From Candidatus Poribacteria bacterium (GTDB lineage: Bacteria > Poribacteria > WGA-4E > WGA-3G): a DNA stretch of 36,330 nucleotides. Numbering within the stretch: position 1 is the stretch's first letter; each line of letters opens with the position of its first letter. The stretch is taken from NCBI GenBank assembly GCA_022828145.1, contig JAJEJA010000012.1, positions 1 to 36,330 on the forward strand, written 5' to 3'. Below the pieces are notes generated by a model. It saw only the letters and a list, made by a program, of their open reading frames with translations, was not told the DNA's origin and made no database searches. Below, one piece after another: positions 1 to 7,753 of this stretch. The position numbers were made by a program, and so were the translations under genes.

Positions 1-7
1 GTAAATC

Positions 8-1051
8 ATGGATAATGATAGAAATTTTGAAGTCCCAAGTGTTTTTATTTCATATTCACATGATAATGAACGCCATAAACAGTGGGTATCAAATCTTTGC
101 AATAATTTAGTTTCTAAAGGAATTAAAGTTATATTTGATGAATGGGACCCTATCGGTAAAAACGTACAGTTTTTTATGGAAAGTTGCACAGAATATGATA
201 AAGTTGTCATTGTATGCACTCCTAATTATGTGATGAAAGCGAATAATGGAAAAGGCGGAGTTGGCTATGAGAAAGCAATTATAACACAAGAAATAATTCA
301 AGATACTAATTATGACAAATGTATACCTATAGTTAGGGAAAAGTCACCTTCACTAAATGTGATTCCAAAGTTTATAGGCCACCTCAAATACATAGATATG
401 AGTAATGATGATAAATATGAAACATTATTAGATAAATTATCCGATACAATTCTTGGAATAGATGTAGAAGAAAATCAAGAAAGGAGAGAACTGGCAATTC
501 TGCAGCGGATACGTAGAAAAATACTGGATTCCAAAAAAGATAGAATAATTAATTCAGATGACGATAAAACTATAGAGTTATTGGATAAAGTATTGCAGGA
601 ATTAGGCAATGTCAGAGCTTATGGTCACTTGGAATTTTCATATTTATCCAGAGGTGTGGTAGAATCTGAAATTGAAGAGCTAAAATTTATTATTGATAAA
701 TTAGAGTTGATGGCATTTATATCTGTTACTAGGAGTCCAACTTTTGATTCATGCGGAGATCCTCTTTGGATTAAGAGGATAGATGCTATATTTGAAAAGG
801 ATATTAGTTTTATAAATGTTATAAAAGAACAGTTAAAACCTATTCTTGGCGATTTGCATCGTGGCGAAACTATAATAGCAGACAAAATATTAGATTGTCT
901 AAATGATATAGATAAAGAAAGAGCAAAAAATCTGATTTTGTTTGCCTTAGAAGATTTCGAGTCATCAGGATCTATTAAATTGTATAGAGACCGTGTTCTG
1001 GGTTTTCCTCCGGGTGCTTTGGAGAATAGCACGGTACAAAAGCTGCGATAG
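8..1051 (+). CDS. SEFIR (TIR-like) domain protein
   Basis: The N-terminal 110 residues or so form a SEFIR domain, a TIR relative found in bacterial signalling and defence proteins. The block VFISYSHD opens it at residue 12, and it contains LVSKGIKVIFDEWD, the ESCTEYDKVVIVCTPNY strand and a GGVGYEKAI segment. The remaining 230 residues or so are charged and helical and I do not recognise them; they could be an effector or a partner-binding part. Only seven bases lie upstream, so ribosome binding site and promoter are outside the window. The gene is visibly more AT-rich than the metabolic genes to the right, which fits horizontal transfer. It runs convergent with the methyltransferase gene. SEFIR is confident; a defence role is inferred from the neighbours. 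Confidence 0.85.
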   Translation: MDNDRNFEVPSVFISYSHDNERHKQWVSNLCNNLVSKGIKVIFDEWDPIGKNVQFFMESCTEYDKVVIVCTPNYVMKANNGKGGVGYEKAIITQEIIQDTNYDKCIPIVREKSPSLNVIPKFIGHLKYIDMSNDDKYETLLDKLSDTILGIDVEENQERRELAILQRIRRKILDSKKDRIINSDDDKTIELLDKVLQELGNVRAYGHLEFSYLSRGVVESEIEELKFIIDKLELMAFISVTRSPTFDSCGDPLWIKRIDAIFEKDISFINVIKEQLKPILGDLHRGETIIADKILDCLNDIDKERAKNLILFALEDFESSGSIKLYRDRVLGFPPGALENSTVQKLR

Positions 1052-1297
1052 TGGATATATGCTAAGTTCCACTCCAGAAGATATTATTCGAAAACTCAAC
1101 GGATGAACTTTAGATTTTTTAAAGACCAACAACAACTCACAATTAAAACGTTATAATGTCTAATAAAAAACTATAGGTTTATTGATAAATTCTTATCGTG
1201 TGATGCTTATATGTGTATTATAGCACAGTATTCATAGGGTTTTCTGGTAGTGGACGTTATTTAGTTTCCATCTTAACGTTGTTACTCCGCATCCAAC

Positions 1298-3940
1298 TTA
1301 ACCTTCGACTTTTTCCTTCCGTTTCTTGCCTCCATGAATGCTCGGCTCCTGACACAACATTTTCCGAAGCAGTGCAAGCCCTTCATGCACATCTGGACGT
1401 TCCGATTCCGTAATACCCAGCACATCTGATAACAACAACCGATCAAGCTCATGGCGTACAGGGTCCTCATCCATCTGATTAAAAGGTAACATCTGCTTAT
1501 GTTTCAGTTGATTGAAAATTCGCTCTGCATTTGCAAGTGACTCATCAGAGAGTTTCCGTACATCTAACGTTGACATTGATTCCAGAGATGCTTTTGAACT
1601 GCTACCTCGACCTGTTTGTTGTTTTCCAGCACTTAGAAAATAACAGAGAAACCCTAATGTCGAATTGCACCATAGTGTCCAAGCATAATCATAATTTTCA
1701 TCTTCAAATACAACATTTCTTACAGATCTGATGCCGATAGCATCTTGTTCCGAAAACATTACAGATAGAGAATGTGAACTGAATCCTAAGTCAATATTAA
1801 ATTGTATTCTACCAATACGTTCCAATATCTTCTGAGCCTTGCCTTTCGCGTGAGGACGGATAAACGCGTGAGCATTAGGGGATACAGCCATCGCTCGTTG
1901 TGTATTACAATCCAAATGCCACAAACACGGATATTCTGCAGTATCAGGACATCCTTCTTTAACGTCAAATGCACCGCGTTCACTGGGATCACGTATATCC
2001 CGATGATCTGCACCGATTCTTGCTATATCCGACACTGAACAGATTGGAAGATTTATCACAGACTTTTGTCGAGGAAAACGCAGTTGTCCATTTTTGAGTT
2101 GGTACGCTGCTTGGACTACTGTAATATCTCTGATACGAGAGATTGGCCATGCAAGTGCACCCTCCGGAAGTGGGGCAGAAATGGTGAATCCCACAATATC
2201 ATCACCGATACAGATAGAACTTCCACTATTAACACCATCTTCAAGGCTTCGGATATTCTCAAGACTATGAATTTGCTTTGCAACTTCAAAAGCCTCCAAC
2301 TCTCTGTCTGGACAACGTTTTAGACAAATAAACGTCGCACACCCAGTGTCACTTTTTTTGCCCTTTGTAGCAATGATAAGACATTCTGCCATGCTGGTAT
2401 CGGATGAGAAAGCACAATTTTCAGTGTTTGCATCAGCAATCGTGAGAACAACAACATTGTGATATTCCTCTGCCCATAATCTCCGTACTTTATGCCAACT
2501 GTTTCCTACAATAGCTGTCAGTGGTAACACGAACGCCATTTTGCCATTTCGTTTTAGCATTCTGTCGGCGAGGTCGACAAAGTCAGGGCCAAGCCCAGGA
2601 TTATTACCTCTAAGTCGACACTTCTGTGCTTTACGAGATGCACGCATTGCCGCTGCTTCCTTTTTATCAGCGAAAATACTCTTTGGCAGGTTAGAATTGC
2701 TGTCAGCTCCGCTTCGCGTATAAGGTGGATTCTGAATAACAATGTCAAATTCACTATGTCTGAAAGCATCTCGCATGTCAGTGGTTTCTGTGCCTTGTCC
2801 GGTGGCGGTTGCTGTTGTGTCAAGGGTCAACGGGAGCGTACCTGATGGATCGCTGAGTAGGTTGAGGGCACCGATAGCATAGAGTCCATCCTTGCGCGGT
2901 GTGCCGTAGGGCATTGTGTGAATACGTGTGCCACCGATTCGGACATCAGGATAAGTGCTGGCAATGATAGATGCAGTTAGGTGCGCAGCGTTAGGCAGGA
3001 TGTCACATCCGACAAGATTATTCTCCATCATGTGCTGATGGATGGTTTCCCCGTTGCCGCCTGTTTGTTCATAGAGCATCAGCAGTCTCTGATATACTCC
3101 GTTGAGGAGTGAACCTGTGCCACAGGCAAAATCTGCAATTTTAAGTTTTTTTGGATCGCGGTTGAGTTCTGGTAAAGCGAGGGCACAAAGCAGTGCAGAA
3201 GATTCGGGACGGGTATAGTTTGCCTTGAGTATTTTCCGATTGTCAATGAGTTTCTGAAACACAATTCCTGCAAGTTCGTGTTCTTGTGCAAGTCCCATCT
3301 TTTCTAATTCTCGGGCGGTATCGCGCAGCACACTCAAAATCTTACCGACAAGTTTATCATCGGCGGCAAGCGTTTCAACGAGATTGTAGGCGACGTTAAA
3401 GATCGGGGCATAGTTAACCTTTTGGATTTCTCGCCATGCGCGGAGAATTTCGTCTGAATCAAGTTGTCCATATTCTGCAGTGAGTTCACTGAGCGATGGC
3501 ACGTTTTCTAAATCTGGTTTACGTGCAAGTGAACTCTGAAATACAAGGGCATTGCTGATGATAAGCATAGCCATCTGTGTTGTTTGGTCACCGGATTCTT
3601 GTACGAGGAGTTCGCCTATTTTTTGGCCGATATGCGGTCGGTGTTCAATCGCGCTATTGACGATAACGGCGGCACGATGTATGCCGTTTTCCAGCACTTT
3701 GGCAGCTTGCTCAATTTTGGTGATAGGTGTAGCACCAATGCGGATAGCGGTTGCGATGTCGGAGATGCTGCCGTGAAGCCACCCTTTTTTCGGGAATCTG
3801 TGGGGTTCATCAAGATTAAGAAGGGTATATGCAAAGTCTTTGCAGTCTCTCAAATTTTCGCTAATTTCATCGCGTGGCATTGTACGAAATCTGTGTGGAA
3901 TACGGATTACCATTGCACTGGTAAGTTTTTCCTGTGTCAT
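1298..3940 (-). CDS. N6-adenine DNA methyltransferase, main part of a frameshifted type IIG/IIL-like nuclease-methylase
   Basis: This 880-residue protein transfers a methyl group from S-adenosylmethionine to adenine in DNA. Motif I is ADFACGTGSLL near residues 269-279, and the catalytic motif IV is NPPY at about 404-407. A YTRPESSALL segment just before motif I is typical of type I HsdM and type IIG enzymes. The C-terminal 400 residues or so may hold the target-recognition part. The ATG at 3940 is probably not the true start: the same frame stays open upstream to a TGA at 4022-4024 and reads sensibly there (KQAHDQYLGKTLA). It would join the PD-(D/E)xK fragment at 3955-4197 after one added base, giving about 966 residues, similar to MmeI-like single-chain enzymes. 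No separate specificity or helicase subunit is present. Confidence 0.85.
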   Translation of the reverse strand: MTQEKLTSAMVIRIPHRFRTMPRDEISENLRDCKDFAYTLLNLDEPHRFPKKGWLHGSISDIATAIRIGATPITKIEQAAKVLENGIHRAAVIVNSAIEHRPHIGQKIGELLVQESGDQTTQMAMLIISNALVFQSSLARKPDLENVPSLSELTAEYGQLDSDEILRAWREIQKVNYAPIFNVAYNLVETLAADDKLVGKILSVLRDTARELEKMGLAQEHELAGIVFQKLIDNRKILKANYTRPESSALLCALALPELNRDPKKLKIADFACGTGSLLNGVYQRLLMLYEQTGGNGETIHQHMMENNLVGCDILPNAAHLTASIIASTYPDVRIGGTRIHTMPYGTPRKDGLYAIGALNLLSDPSGTLPLTLDTTATATGQGTETTDMRDAFRHSEFDIVIQNPPYTRSGADSNSNLPKSIFADKKEAAAMRASRKAQKCRLRGNNPGLGPDFVDLADRMLKRNGKMAFVLPLTAIVGNSWHKVRRLWAEEYHNVVVLTIADANTENCAFSSDTSMAECLIIATKGKKSDTGCATFICLKRCPDRELEAFEVAKQIHSLENIRSLEDGVNSGSSICIGDDIVGFTISAPLPEGALAWPISRIRDITVVQAAYQLKNGQLRFPRQKSVINLPICSVSDIARIGADHRDIRDPSERGAFDVKEGCPDTAEYPCLWHLDCNTQRAMAVSPNAHAFIRPHAKGKAQKILERIGRIQFNIDLGFSSHSLSVMFSEQDAIGIRSVRNVVFEDENYDYAWTLWCNSTLGFLCYFLSAGKQQTGRGSSSKASLESMSTLDVRKLSDESLANAERIFNQLKHKQMLPFNQMDEDPVRHELDRLLLSDVLGITESERPDVHEGLALLRKMLCQEPSIHGGKKRKEKVEG

Positions 3941-3954
3941 CGCGAGTGTCTTAC

Positions 3955-4197
3955 CTAAGTACTGATCATGTGCCTGTTTTTCGCCTGTTTCGTTGGGGCC
4001 GCGCTTGTAGTCAATTTTACCTCAACTGCCATTGGGTAGCGTTCAACTGTCCGTATAATCGCATCAGGTTTCTTTTTATTTTCAACGAGTGGCTGCGTTG
4101 TCTGCTCATAGATTTTCCATTTTGCACTCATTGGCAACAAGATTTCTATGAATAACGTTGTTATGGTATTTTCGCTGTTTGATGGTTGATTTTGCAT
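3955..4197 (-). pseudogene. PD-(D/E)xK nuclease N-terminal fragment, split from the methyltransferase by a frameshift
   Basis: This 80-residue frame carries a nuclease-like signature: PDAII with Asp45, then after 13 residues AVEVK with Glu59 and Lys61. D-x13-E-x-K fits the PD-(D/E)xK fold and its place at the N-terminus of MmeI-like type IIL enzymes. The last 15 residues or so look out of frame. Reading one base earlier gives GPNETGEKQAHDQYLGKTLA, which runs straight into the methyltransferase. The shift must lie between the stop at 3955-3957 and the TGA at 4022-4024 of the other frame, most likely near the GGGGCCGCGC stretch at 3995-4004. It could be a real mutation or an assembly error; the sequence alone does not decide. 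Confidence 0.7.
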
Positions 4198-4237
4198 ATA
4201 TTTCTCATAAACTAAAACGGAATTAGTCGTTTTGGAC

Positions 4238-4722
4238 TTAAAAAAAGTAATTAAAGCGTCCTAAACCTTGATTTGTTTTGCATAAGTCAGACAAAATTGT
4301 ATCAAAATTCGTGGTGAGTACAGTACATACACGTTTACGCGCCATAAGCTCCGCCAAACATTTATATCCTTCACTCGGTTCCACTTGTGTATTCAGATCT
4401 CAAGAAAGAACTGTCTTCTTCCTTCTCGCGGTTGAAGAATGTTTTCAATGGCGAAAGGATAATTCTCCGCTTGTTCCCAACCTGATCAATACCAATTCTG
4501 TTTTTCTAACCATGGATACCAGTCACTGCACCGTATGCGCGGATCTTCAGTAGAACGATTATTTTCCTTACAGTATCCCCATCTTGCTATTTTTTCAACC
4601 ATTTCACCTGCAAGAGGAATACCTGAACTGTAGGAAGCACCAGCACCGAGTAAGAAGATTGGATCTGGTTCATCTGTAAAGAGGGAACGTAAATGTCCAA
4701 TGGTTTTTGTCTGAAATTGCAA
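4238..4722 (-). pseudogene. SIR2-like NADase/effector remnant
   Basis: The first 78 codons carry the SIR2 nucleotide-binding signature FLLGAGASYSSGIP, expected of SIR2-like anti-phage effectors that consume NAD+. The frame begins with a TTG (4720-4722) behind AGGG. A TGA at 4483-4485 stops it, yet the same frame goes on with homologous-looking text (WEQAENYPFAIENIL, QPREGRRQFFLEI) to a second TGA. A different frame then continues with YKCLAELMARK and VCTVLTTNFDTIL, where TTNFD is a usual SIR2 block, and ends at 4238-4240. One nonsense codon plus one frameshift, with the protein cut short before its C-terminal part, make this a dead gene. It lies directly upstream of the nuclease-methylase, on the same strand. 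Confidence 0.75.
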
Positions 4723-4994
4723 GTTATTACCCTATTTATTTTCAAGCCAAAACAAAGTGCGATTTCTTAAGATATATACGAACATCCCGTCTTTTGCTTA
4801 AAACGGGACAATCTTGCTATAAACATTACTATAGATTGGACAATTTGGGGTGATATCAGAAAAATGAACCTGTTATGTCTTCAACGGATCCGCAATACTT
4901 TTGTTATACAGGATCTTTCTCCATTTTCGTGTCAGTGATCATCTTTAAGATGCTGTCATCTTTTGGCAATTAACCTCAGATTTAAGAATTCAAT

Positions 4995-5459
4995 TCAGAG
5001 AATTTGGCTCATATCAATAGGTAATCCCGCGTTTTGCATTCCTTGACCAAGTTTCAATTTCCAACCGTTAGTACTATCCATAGGTACATAGACTACGTCA
5101 GGAATATATGAAGGTAATTCAACACCTTCCTTATAAAGAAGGCACACTCGGTTAGGATTCAACTTACCAATGAAATAGCCAAGTTCAAAGATGACGTTCT
5201 GGCGTGCTCTGGGGTTGAGCTGATGATCTGCTTCATCTTTTAAAGCACCAATATCGTCAGGAGTCAACAATGCTATAGCAAACTCTGTGTCGTCTGCATA
5301 TTTTTCGAGGTTCTCAATAACCGTCAGTCCGTTATTTGGTTGTTCGTCAAGAATAGTTGCCTTTAAGCCCAAGTTCTCTACAAAGTTAGCAACATTTGTT
5401 ATGGCTTCCTCGTCATGCCCATAGGAGATGAAAACTTTACGCCGAGTTTCCGCATTCAT
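4995..5459 (-). CDS. Small TIR-like nucleotide-binding protein (PF10137 type), copy 1
   Basis: This 154-residue protein is a single TIR-like domain of the kind seen in CBASS Cap12 and Pycsar PycTIR effectors (CAP12_PCTIR_TIR). Recognisable blocks are VFISYGHDE (9-17), ATILDEQ (34-40), FAIALLTPDDIG (60-71) and RARQNVIFELGYFIGKL (84-100), with Glu92 the likely catalytic residue by analogy with TIR NADases. I chose the ATG at 5459, not the longer frame to 5519, because GGAGGAAAG sits just before it and the resulting length matches the neighbouring paralogue. No sensor or fused domain is present. It has its own promoter-like sequence upstream and is 148 bases from its paralogue. NAD+ hydrolysis is family knowledge, not shown here. 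Confidence 0.88.
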   Translation of the reverse strand: MNAETRRKVFISYGHDEEAITNVANFVENLGLKATILDEQPNNGLTVIENLEKYADDTEFAIALLTPDDIGALKDEADHQLNPRARQNVIFELGYFIGKLNPNRVCLLYKEGVELPSYIPDVVYVPMDSTNGWKLKLGQGMQNAGLPIDMSQIL

Positions 5460-5476
5460 AATCTTTCCTCCATTTT

Positions 5477-5498
5477 CACGCTGGCGTGCTGAAGCACG
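5477..5498 (-). promoter_or_regulatory. Two overlapping short hairpins in the leader of TIR-like copy 1
   Basis: CGTGCT-TC-AGCACG (5485-5498) and CACG-CCAG-CGTG (5477-5488) share the bases CACG, so only one can form at a time. They sit between the promoter and the GGAGG of the gene. This could be a small leader switch or chance. Confidence 0.3.
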
Positions 5499-5541
5499 AA
5501 AACACCTATTTATAATCAATCAAAACATAACTTTAGGTTGA

Positions 5542-5571
5542 ATTATAACACTAATTTATTAAAAGAGTCAA
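5542..5571 (-). promoter_or_regulatory. Sigma-70-type promoter for TIR-like copy 1
   Basis: On the minus strand TTGACT and TATAAT are separated by 18 bases. The -10 is about 83 bases upstream of the ATG at 5459. It lies between the two TIR-like genes, so copy 1 can be transcribed independently of copy 2. Confidence 0.6.
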
Positions 5572-5607
5572 ACCCGATTCATACAGTATTCTGAATGGAC
5601 CTATCTT

Positions 5608-6069
5608 CTATAGAAGTTTATTTGCATCAATAGGTAAGTTAGCATTCTTCATTTCCCTTGCCAATTTCATTTGCCATCCATCGTAATCATCCATAAGCAC
5701 ATACGATATACCGCGAACATCAGACGGAAATTCCACGCTTTCTTTATAGAGAAGACAAATCTGATTCCGCTCTAATTTAGCAATAAAATAACCGAGTTCA
5801 AGGATAACGTTCTGACGAGCTCTTGGCTGAAAGTTGTCTTTTTCTGCTTTTGAAGTGCCAATATCATCAGGAGTTAACAAAACGATAGCAAAAACGATAT
5901 CCTCGACCTGTTCTTCAAACTTATCAATAACTGCTTGCAAACCACCAGCTTGTTCGTCAAGTATGATTGCCTCAAAATCAAGTTTTTCTATGAACCTTGC
6001 GACAAGGAGTTTAGCTGCCTCATCATGCCCATGCACAATAAATATTTTTGGCAGTGTTTTTTCTTCCAT
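5608..6069 (-). CDS. Small TIR-like nucleotide-binding protein (PF10137 type), copy 2
   Basis: This 153-residue paralogue of the next gene downstream has the same blocks: IFIVHGHDE (9-17), AIILDEQ (34-40), FAIVLLTPDDIG (60-71) and RARQNVILELGYFIAKL (83-99), with the candidate catalytic residue Glu91. It keeps the GGLQAVIDKFE segment usual in this family, which copy 1 has partly lost (NNGLTVIENLE). GGAG precedes the ATG at 6069 by a normal distance, and a TTGAAA-N17-TATAAT promoter lies about 60 bases upstream. The two proteins have clearly diverged, so the duplication is not recent. A standalone effector with no neighbouring cyclase or STING suggests either a solitary NADase or the rest of a lost system. 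Confidence 0.88.
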   Translation of the reverse strand: MEEKTLPKIFIVHGHDEAAKLLVARFIEKLDFEAIILDEQAGGLQAVIDKFEEQVEDIVFAIVLLTPDDIGTSKAEKDNFQPRARQNVILELGYFIAKLERNQICLLYKESVEFPSDVRGISYVLMDDYDGWQMKLAREMKNANLPIDANKLL

Positions 6070-6131
6070 AGTTCTCCGTCAGTAGGTACACTTAAATTCT
6101 TACATAGCAGGTTGTAATTTTTTATAATTGC

Positions 6132-6160
6132 ATTATAAGATCTGTCTTGAGAATTTTCAA
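6132..6160 (-). promoter_or_regulatory. Sigma-70-type promoter for TIR-like copy 2
   Basis: On the minus strand TTGAAA and TATAAT are separated by 17 bases. The -10 is about 63 bases upstream of the ATG at 6069. Confidence 0.6.
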
Positions 6161-6295
6161 GTTTAAAATAAATTGCAATGTGTAATAATTTGAGGTTTAC
6201 CACACTTTCTCTTTATAAGAGGGAAGCAATATCTTGTCAATTCATCATCGGGACCTGAAACAGATTGTCATCAAATCCTGAAATATGAACACATC

Positions 6296-7726
6296 TCAAT
6301 TCACTTGAACCAGAACTGCCCAATGTGATTCAGTGGGTGTAGACAACGTTATGCTATCACTGAACGGAATTTCCTGTTCTTTTGTCCATTCGCTTTTGAG
6401 AATATTTATCCATCTGATTGTTACTGTCGTCGCATCTGCTCTTTTATCAATACTCAGGTTAAGATCAACCGACCCACCTTTTGGAAAATAGACAGCGTAT
6501 TCCTTTCCCGGATTCGCGAGGGTGTACGCTTCGTTATCTTCTCTGTTGGAAAGCAGGTCATTGTTGGGTTCACATATAAACACGTCCATTTCGTCAGTGA
6601 TCATTCGCATGCTTTTGATGCTTGCTTGTGCTGTTTCGGTCAAACCGAGTCCGTTGGGGGGACGGTGAAACCGCGCTGATGCAAGTCCACCATATATATT
6701 TCGCCAGAACCGTTCCAATCCGTTTCGCGTCGTACCGTATTTACCGGTATCAGCACCGTAAATCTTAACGTTATTCATGGGACGGATCGGTGAGAGTTCT
6801 GCCCGATATTTTTGTGCGTTGTCCCAATGTGTTTGCTGCTTCTGCATATTGTTCTGTGATATATCACAAAATGAATATGTTTCTGGATGGTCCTTTGTAT
6901 TAAGATGTTGTTCATGGTCTATTTCCCATGGATTCCAACTCTCAGTTGTTTCAACGGAACGTCCTGCCTCCGCTGCTCGCTTTTTGATATACGTTGACCA
7001 GTATTCACCCCACGCAGGAGTAACTGCAGTCTCATTGTCCATACAGTAGAGTATGTGTCCATACGGCAGTGTCTCTGAGAGGAGTTTATCCACATACTTT
7101 TGTTGATACTTTAGGACAATTTTCTGATTGTTCTTTTTCGGCACAGACCGGAAAAAGTCATTTTTCGCTGCACTTGGGTGGCTATTGACGACAGTGGGTA
7201 AGTTTGTATCTTCTGCGGTGTAATTGCTATTATTCTTGGGATTGAAGGGGTTGACCTCCCAATAATCTCTATAATAGTTGAACGTTGCCCACACCTCAAT
7301 TTGAACGATAATATCCATCTCGTGTGTCCATCTGATGAAGTTACGAAAACGCGTCCAGAATTCATCGTTCCACTGATTTAGGTCATATTTATCACCGACT
7401 TTTTTGAAGGGAGGGACATCCCGTTCCTCAGTCCATCCCATTGTAGACCTAACATAGTTTCCACCGACTGACTTCAGCAATTCAAGATGTTCTTTGAGAT
7501 TCGCTATCTGAAAAAGATTGTCATCAACAGTACCACCGATTAGTAGAATTGGTTCGCCTTTATATTGCCAGTAACGTGGATTTTCTTTGTAAATCTGGAT
7601 TCTATTTTTTTCCATCTCTGTATCCTTTTTGGCTTTAGTCTCCCATGCAACTGCAGAGCATAAGAATATAAGTAGAACTAACACAAGTCTGTTGATAACA
7701 ATATGTGGTCGCAATATATTGTTCAT
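6296..7726 (-). CDS. Secreted DUF4038-like glycoside hydrolase, copy 1
   Basis: This 476-residue protein has an N-terminal hydrophobic segment (LVLVLLIFLCSAVAW) that is probably a signal peptide. A predicted (beta/alpha)8-barrel follows, with the DUF4038-like opening PILLIGGTVDDNLFQ, LKSVGGNYVRSTMGW and the strand HILYCMDNETAV, whose Asn-Glu pair is a candidate for the acid/base of clan-A hydrolases. The C-terminal 90 residues or so (KEYAVYFPKGGSVDLNL to SHWAVLVQV) resemble the PF12904 collagen-binding-2 domain that often follows DUF4038. I chose the ATG at 7726 because AGGAGA precedes it, not the frame to 7747. It starts 27 bases after the stop of its paralogue, so the two are probably cotranscribed. 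The substrate is unknown. Confidence 0.8.
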   Translation of the reverse strand: MNNILRPHIVINRLVLVLLIFLCSAVAWETKAKKDTEMEKNRIQIYKENPRYWQYKGEPILLIGGTVDDNLFQIANLKEHLELLKSVGGNYVRSTMGWTEERDVPPFKKVGDKYDLNQWNDEFWTRFRNFIRWTHEMDIIVQIEVWATFNYYRDYWEVNPFNPKNNSNYTAEDTNLPTVVNSHPSAAKNDFFRSVPKKNNQKIVLKYQQKYVDKLLSETLPYGHILYCMDNETAVTPAWGEYWSTYIKKRAAEAGRSVETTESWNPWEIDHEQHLNTKDHPETYSFCDISQNNMQKQQTHWDNAQKYRAELSPIRPMNNVKIYGADTGKYGTTRNGLERFWRNIYGGLASARFHRPPNGLGLTETAQASIKSMRMITDEMDVFICEPNNDLLSNREDNEAYTLANPGKEYAVYFPKGGSVDLNLSIDKRADATTVTIRWINILKSEWTKEQEIPFSDSITLSTPTESHWAVLVQVN

Positions 7727-7753
7727 AAAATGTCTCCTAAATATCAATCCACC

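Noticed and set aside
625..1032. 135-residue antisense frame inside the SEFIR gene
   Set aside because: A shadow of the real gene: low-complexity, no recognisable domain and no ribosome binding site.
4483..4485. TGA read through as an amino acid, with 32121-32123 as a second case
   Set aside because: Intact genes here use TGA as a normal stop (for example 27757-27759), the SIR2 gene also has a frameshift, and no selenocysteine-type hairpin was seen.
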